A stretch of 6,935 nucleotides of DNA from Firmicutes bacterium UBA6648 (GTDB lineage: Bacteria; Bacillota; Clostridia; Peptostreptococcales; Anaerovoracaceae): assembly GCA_002455605.1 (NCBI GenBank), contig DKLE01000264.1, forward strand, positions 748 to 7,682, written 5' to 3'. Every line of letters starts with the position of its first letter. Within the stretch, counting starts at the first letter, position 1. The notes under the pieces are model-generated. The model searched no databases and had not been told where the DNA came from. It was given only the letters and a program-made list of their open reading frames with translations. Below are positions 4,754-6,935 of the stretch, piece after piece. Both the position numbers and the translations under genes were made by a program.

Positions 4754-6430
4754 ATGAAACAAATGAAGAAAAATATTTTACCCATTATTTTGATGTTAAT
4801 CATGGTCTTGGTCAATACCTTTAGTGCCTTTGCAGCGGTACAACAATCGGTGATTGAACAGACAGCAGCAGAAACGGCAAAATATTTGCAGAAAACAGTT
4901 GATAAGCCGCAGCCGGGATCAATTGGCGGGGAATGGGTAATCATGGCTTTGGCGCGAGGGGAATATGATGTTCCTGGAAGCTATTACGACAAGTATTATG
5001 AGGCTGTAGAGAAATATGTAAAAGAATGCAAGGGAATTTTGCATGAAAAGAAATACTCGGAGTATTCACGCACTATAGTAGCTCTGTCAGCTATAGGAAA
5101 AGATCCGTCAAATGTAGGCGGTTATAATCTGCTTACTCCTCTCGGAGATTTTAATAAAACTATTTGGCAGGGAATAAACGGGCCTATTTGGGCACTGATT
5201 GCATTAGATTCAAAAGATTATTCAATACCGCAGAACAAGTCGGCCGAAGTCCAGGCTACTAGAGAAATGTATGTAGAAGAAATTTTAAAGAGACAGCTGT
5301 CAGATGGTGGCTTCTCCTTAACAGGGGGAACTTCTTCAGCAGCCCAGGGGGATGATGCAGCGGACGCAGATATTACTGCAATGGCCCTGCAGGCGTTAGC
5401 TAAATATCAGGATCGCACGGATGTAAAAGCTGCAACAGAAAAAGCACTGAACTGCCTTTCAAAGCTGCAAAATGATGATGGCGGTTACAGCTCGTGGGGA
5501 ACAGTAAATGCTGAAAGTACAGCTCAGGTGATAGTAGCCTTGTCGGAATTAGGCATTTCCATGAATGACAGTCGGTTTTTAAAAAATGGACATTCTCTCA
5601 TGGACAATCTTTCTAAGTATTATGTTAAAGGAAAGGGTTTCAAGCATATACTATCGGAATCTCAATCTAATCAAATGGCCACGGAACAATGCTTCTATGC
5701 ATTAGTTGCTGCAAACAGGGAGTCAAAGGGAGAAAACAGTCTGTATCGAATGAATGATGCCGTCACTGCTTTTAACACAATGTCACCAATAAACCCTCAA
5801 AAAGATACAGCAGGGGGCTTGACTAATAAAAATACAGATGTAAGAGTCATGCCGGTTACAAAAGAAGGACGAACTTTTGCAGATATATCCGGTCATAAAA
5901 ATCAGAAAGCTATTGAAGCCTTATCAAAAAGAGAAATTATAAACGGAAAAACCGATTCTGAGTTTAAACCGGATGATACGATGACAAGGGCAGAATTTGC
6001 TACGATTGTTGTAAAGGCTCTGGGGCTTAATCCTAAAGCAGAAAATGTATTTACAGATGTATCAGATAAAGCTTGGTATGCGGGATACGTAGATACAGCT
6101 TATAAGTATAAGATTGTAAGCGGGACATCGGCCGAAACCTTTAATCCCAACGGCAGCATTACAAGACAGGAAGCGGCAAGTATGGTAACTCGTGCGGCGT
6201 CCTTGTGCGGCATGGATACCAGTGTGGAAGAAGCGGCAATTCAAAATACGCTGGCACAATTTACGGATTATGTACAAGTTTCTTCCTGGGCAAATAATGC
6301 TTTGGCCTTTTGCTACTCAAGCAGTATTTTAGACAGTTCTGATTTGGAAATACTGCCTAAAACCACTATTAAGCGTTCAGAAATTGCAGAAATGCTTTAT
6401 CGTATGCTGGATAAGGCAGAGTTATTGTAG
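4754..6430 (+). CDS. Secreted alpha/alpha-toroid (prenyltransferase/terpene cyclase-like) protein with three SLH domains; probable surface corrinoid-binding protein
   Basis: ATG 4754 has GGAGAG (4743-4748) five bases upstream. The frame is open further 5', but that extension runs through the riboswitch terminator and is not coding. The product is 558 residues. Residues 1-28 form a signal peptide (basic start, hydrophobic core, cleavage near SAFA-A). Residues about 35-345 resemble the alpha/alpha toroid of terpene cyclases and prenyltransferases, with 'QLSDGGF' (181-187) and 'LQNDDGGYSSWG' (238-249) repeats. That fold is also the N-terminal domain of transcobalamin and intrinsic factor. Three SLH domains follow at about 375-424, 433-484 and 503-554, each opening with F(A/T)D; they anchor proteins to cell-wall polymers. 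Riboswitch 2 control and the DUF4430 neighbour 11 bases downstream support a corrinoid-capture role, which is inferred. A real terpene cyclase is unlikely in a secreted, wall-anchored protein. Confidence 0.88.
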   Translation: MKQMKKNILPIILMLIMVLVNTFSAFAAVQQSVIEQTAAETAKYLQKTVDKPQPGSIGGEWVIMALARGEYDVPGSYYDKYYEAVEKYVKECKGILHEKKYSEYSRTIVALSAIGKDPSNVGGYNLLTPLGDFNKTIWQGINGPIWALIALDSKDYSIPQNKSAEVQATREMYVEEILKRQLSDGGFSLTGGTSSAAQGDDAADADITAMALQALAKYQDRTDVKAATEKALNCLSKLQNDDGGYSSWGTVNAESTAQVIVALSELGISMNDSRFLKNGHSLMDNLSKYYVKGKGFKHILSESQSNQMATEQCFYALVAANRESKGENSLYRMNDAVTAFNTMSPINPQKDTAGGLTNKNTDVRVMPVTKEGRTFADISGHKNQKAIEALSKREIINGKTDSEFKPDDTMTRAEFATIVVKALGLNPKAENVFTDVSDKAWYAGYVDTAYKYKIVSGTSAETFNPNGSITRQEAASMVTRAASLCGMDTSVEEAAIQNTLAQFTDYVQVSSWANNALAFCYSSSILDSSDLEILPKTTIKRSEIAEMLYRMLDKAELL

Positions 6431-6441
6431 GAGATGAAATA

Positions 6442-6917
6442 GTGAAAATAAGCAAGAATAAAATTTATACGGCAGTAGTAATTATTGCGGTGTTAATAGC
6501 AGCATATATATTGGGCGGAGGGTTTGCGAAAAGCAGCCCTTCCTCTGATTTGGAGAAGAATACCAATATAAAGGCTGAACAGAACGTTGAAGAAAGAACG
6601 GAAAACAAGGATAAGGAAGAACAAAAAAGTACGGAAGAAGCAATAGCTGTAGCGCAGCAGCAAGAGCAAACAACTGAATCTGGAAGTGAAAATTCTTCTC
6701 AAGAAAAGAATGAAACAAAAGCTGTGAATCAGAAATCTGTAGCATATTCTGAATCGAAGGGAATGCAAATCGATCCGAAAACAGGAAAAGACAAATATAG
6801 AACAGAGCCTGTACCGGAGGGAAAACCCATTCCTGTGGAACCGGGATCTGTAAAAGTAACCAAGAATGCAAAAACCTGTACCATGTCGATCGAATGCAAA
6901 ACCATAGTAGACAATTT
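6442..6917 (+). CDS. DUF4430 (transcobalamin C-terminal-like) domain protein, 3'-truncated by the assembly end
   Basis: GTG 6442 follows the stop of the SLH gene by 11 bases. AGGAG (6429-6433), partly within that stop codon, lies eight bases upstream, so the two genes form an operon under riboswitch 2. About 158 genomic residues are visible. Residues 1-29 are a short basic start and one hydrophobic segment (8-24) that is either an uncleaved anchor or a signal peptide ending near GGGFA; there is no lipobox cysteine. Residues 30-110 are a low-complexity Glu/Lys/Gln/Ser/Thr linker suited to spanning the wall. After a Pro-rich stretch (122-134), 'VKVTKNAKTCTMSIECKTI' begins the characteristic DUF4430 strand pair with Cys146 and Cys152. 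In transcobalamin and intrinsic factor the related beta domain covers the ligand held by the toroid, so this protein may pair with the upstream one. The frame stays open to 6935, but the last residues are encoded by adapter. Confidence 0.82.
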
Positions 6918-6935
6918 AGATCGGAAGAGCGTCGT
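6918..6935. other. Illumina TruSeq adapter remnant at the contig end
   Basis: AGATCGGAAGAGCGTCGT matches the first 18 bases of the Illumina TruSeq universal-adapter read-through sequence exactly. It lies at the very end of the window inside an unfinished gene. It is untrimmed adapter, not genome, and the residues it would encode after Asn158 of the DUF4430 protein should be discarded. Confidence 0.96.

Noticed and set aside
6482..6914. Several minus-strand open frames near the right end
   Set aside because: They are antisense to the DUF4430 gene. The Glu/Lys-rich linker read backwards gives Phe/Leu/Ser-rich stretches that only look like membrane protein, and some include adapter bases.
1..6935. 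CRISPR array, tRNA, rRNA or insertion sequence
   Set aside because: I found no regularly spaced repeats, tRNA-like cloverleaf, rRNA signature, transposase motif or terminal inverted repeats.

Overview
The window looks like a piece of a low-GC Gram-positive anaerobe (Clostridia-like; no genus claimed). The evidence is AT-rich coding with strong Shine-Dalgarno sites, GTG as well as ATG starts, intrinsic terminators with U tracts, and a secreted protein with three S-layer-homology (SLH) domains. Every gene is on the + strand. Both ends are incomplete: the first gene lacks its 5' part, and the last 18 bases are Illumina adapter sequence, not genome.

Layout. 1-771 is the 3' part of a gene for a protein made of homing-endonuclease-associated (HNH_repeat-type) repeats with no nuclease domain visible. 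772-1317 has no gene but is dense in regulation: a promoter, a clear cobalamin riboswitch (about 885-1085), its intrinsic terminator, and a long imperfect palindrome. A 92-residue orphan protein follows (1318-1596). A short terminator-like hairpin then leads into a compact three-gene run: a TIM-barrel protein of the AP endonuclease 2/xylose isomerase-like superfamily that best fits the cobamide-remodelling enzyme CbiR (1707-2690), an overlapping cysteine-rich DUF2284 protein (2683-3273), and a second, full-length HNH_repeat protein (3307-4356) paralogous to the truncated one. 4357-4753 holds another promoter, a second and more divergent cobalamin riboswitch (about 4440-4635) and a strong terminator. 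Riboswitch 2 heads a two-gene unit: a secreted alpha/alpha-toroid protein anchored by three SLH domains (4754-6430), and a membrane-anchored or secreted protein that enters a DUF4430 (transcobalamin C-terminal-like) domain as the assembly ends (6442-6917).

Interpretation. Two B12-sensing RNAs in under 4 kb, a predicted remodelling enzyme and the two halves of a transcobalamin/intrinsic-factor-like architecture point to a cobamide scavenging and remodelling locus. The surface proteins would capture corrinoids at the cell wall. CbiR would hydrolyse the nucleotide loop of unsuitable cobamides so the corrinoid can be rebuilt. The riboswitches would shut both units off when cobalamin is plentiful. 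The DUF2284 protein, the 92-residue protein and the paired HNH_repeat proteins have no established role here and are the most novel part. The riboswitches and domain assignments are read from the sequence; the joint function is inference.
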